Source: an uncultured Cloacibacillus sp. (GTDB lineage Bacteria; Synergistota; Synergistia; Synergistales; Synergistaceae). From it: DNA of 5,517 bases. Below are positions 5,482-5,517 of the stretch, piece after piece. The position numbers were made by a program, and so were the translations under genes. The stretch covers positions 1 to 5,517 of the forward strand of contig CAKSWL010000160.1 of assembly GCA_934511335.1 (NCBI GenBank), in the 5' to 3' direction. How positions within the stretch are numbered: position 1 is the first letter of the stretch; the number at the start of each line of letters is the position of its first letter. Under the pieces are notes generated by a model. The model was not told the origin of the DNA. It was given only the letters and a program-made list of their open reading frames with translations, and ran no database searches.

Positions 5482-5517
5482 ACTATTTTACCTGAAATAT
5501 TTGTCTAACTTTTTGAG
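5329..5517 (+). mobile_element. Right-end fragment of an IS3-family insertion sequence
   Basis: It contains the 3' end of the transposase gene and, after it, TTTGTCTAACTTTTTGAG (5500-5517). This resembles the terminal inverted repeat of IS150-group elements, but it is cut by the window edge, so the exact end and any target duplication are not visible. The left part of the element is missing. A perfect 10-bp inverted repeat (AAAGGGCTTG 5430-5439, CAAGCCCTTT 5461-5470) lies inside it. Confidence 0.72.

Overview
The window looks like part of the chromosome of a GC-rich, amino-acid-fermenting anaerobe. The main evidence is an intact minus-strand pair encoding both subunits of component C of glycine/sarcosine/betaine reductase (grdC and grdD), a Stickland-type energy system. 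GC-rich codon use together with Grd proteins suggests Synergistota (Cloacibacillus/Synergistes-like) or a GC-rich clostridial relative. That placement is inference from style, not a database match.

Layout. Bases 1-371 (minus): the N-terminal part of a multi-spanning membrane protein, running off the left edge, probably with a TTG start. Bases 372-1030: no intact gene. They hold a probable intrinsic terminator (443-469, minus) and a decayed minus-strand gene (about 509-921) whose protein-like pieces lie in three frames. Bases 1031-1543 (plus): an intact 170-residue nitroreductase-family flavoprotein with a TATAAT box just upstream. Bases 1544-2180: no intact gene. About 1600-2115 (minus) is a decayed epoxyqueuosine-reductase-like (QueG-like) iron-sulfur protein gene with in-frame stops and at least one frameshift. 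A strong hairpin (2181-2215) closes the grd operon. Bases 2252-4959 (minus): grdC then grdD, 11 bases apart and clearly co-transcribed. Bases 4960-5180: the grdC leader and promoter region, with a recognisable promoter and several operator-like repeats. Bases 5180-5325: no gene I can support, but a 45-base near-repeat of a segment inside the QueG-like pseudogene. Bases 5326-5517 (plus): the 3' end of an IS3-family transposase gene and the start of its right terminal repeat, running off the right edge.

How it works together. GrdC (FabH/thiolase-like) and GrdD (PlsX-like) take the carboxymethyl group carried on selenoprotein GrdA, convert it to a protein-bound acetyl thioester, and release acetyl phosphate by phosphorolysis. 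Acetate kinase can then make ATP from it. GrdA, the substrate-specific component B and the thioredoxin system are not in this window, so the pair depends on genes elsewhere. The nitroreductase shows no obvious functional link to it. I found no convincing undescribed system. The most notable signals are the density of decayed genes (two pseudogenes and an IS remnant in 5.5 kb), the shared 45-base repeat, and the palindromes around the grd promoter.
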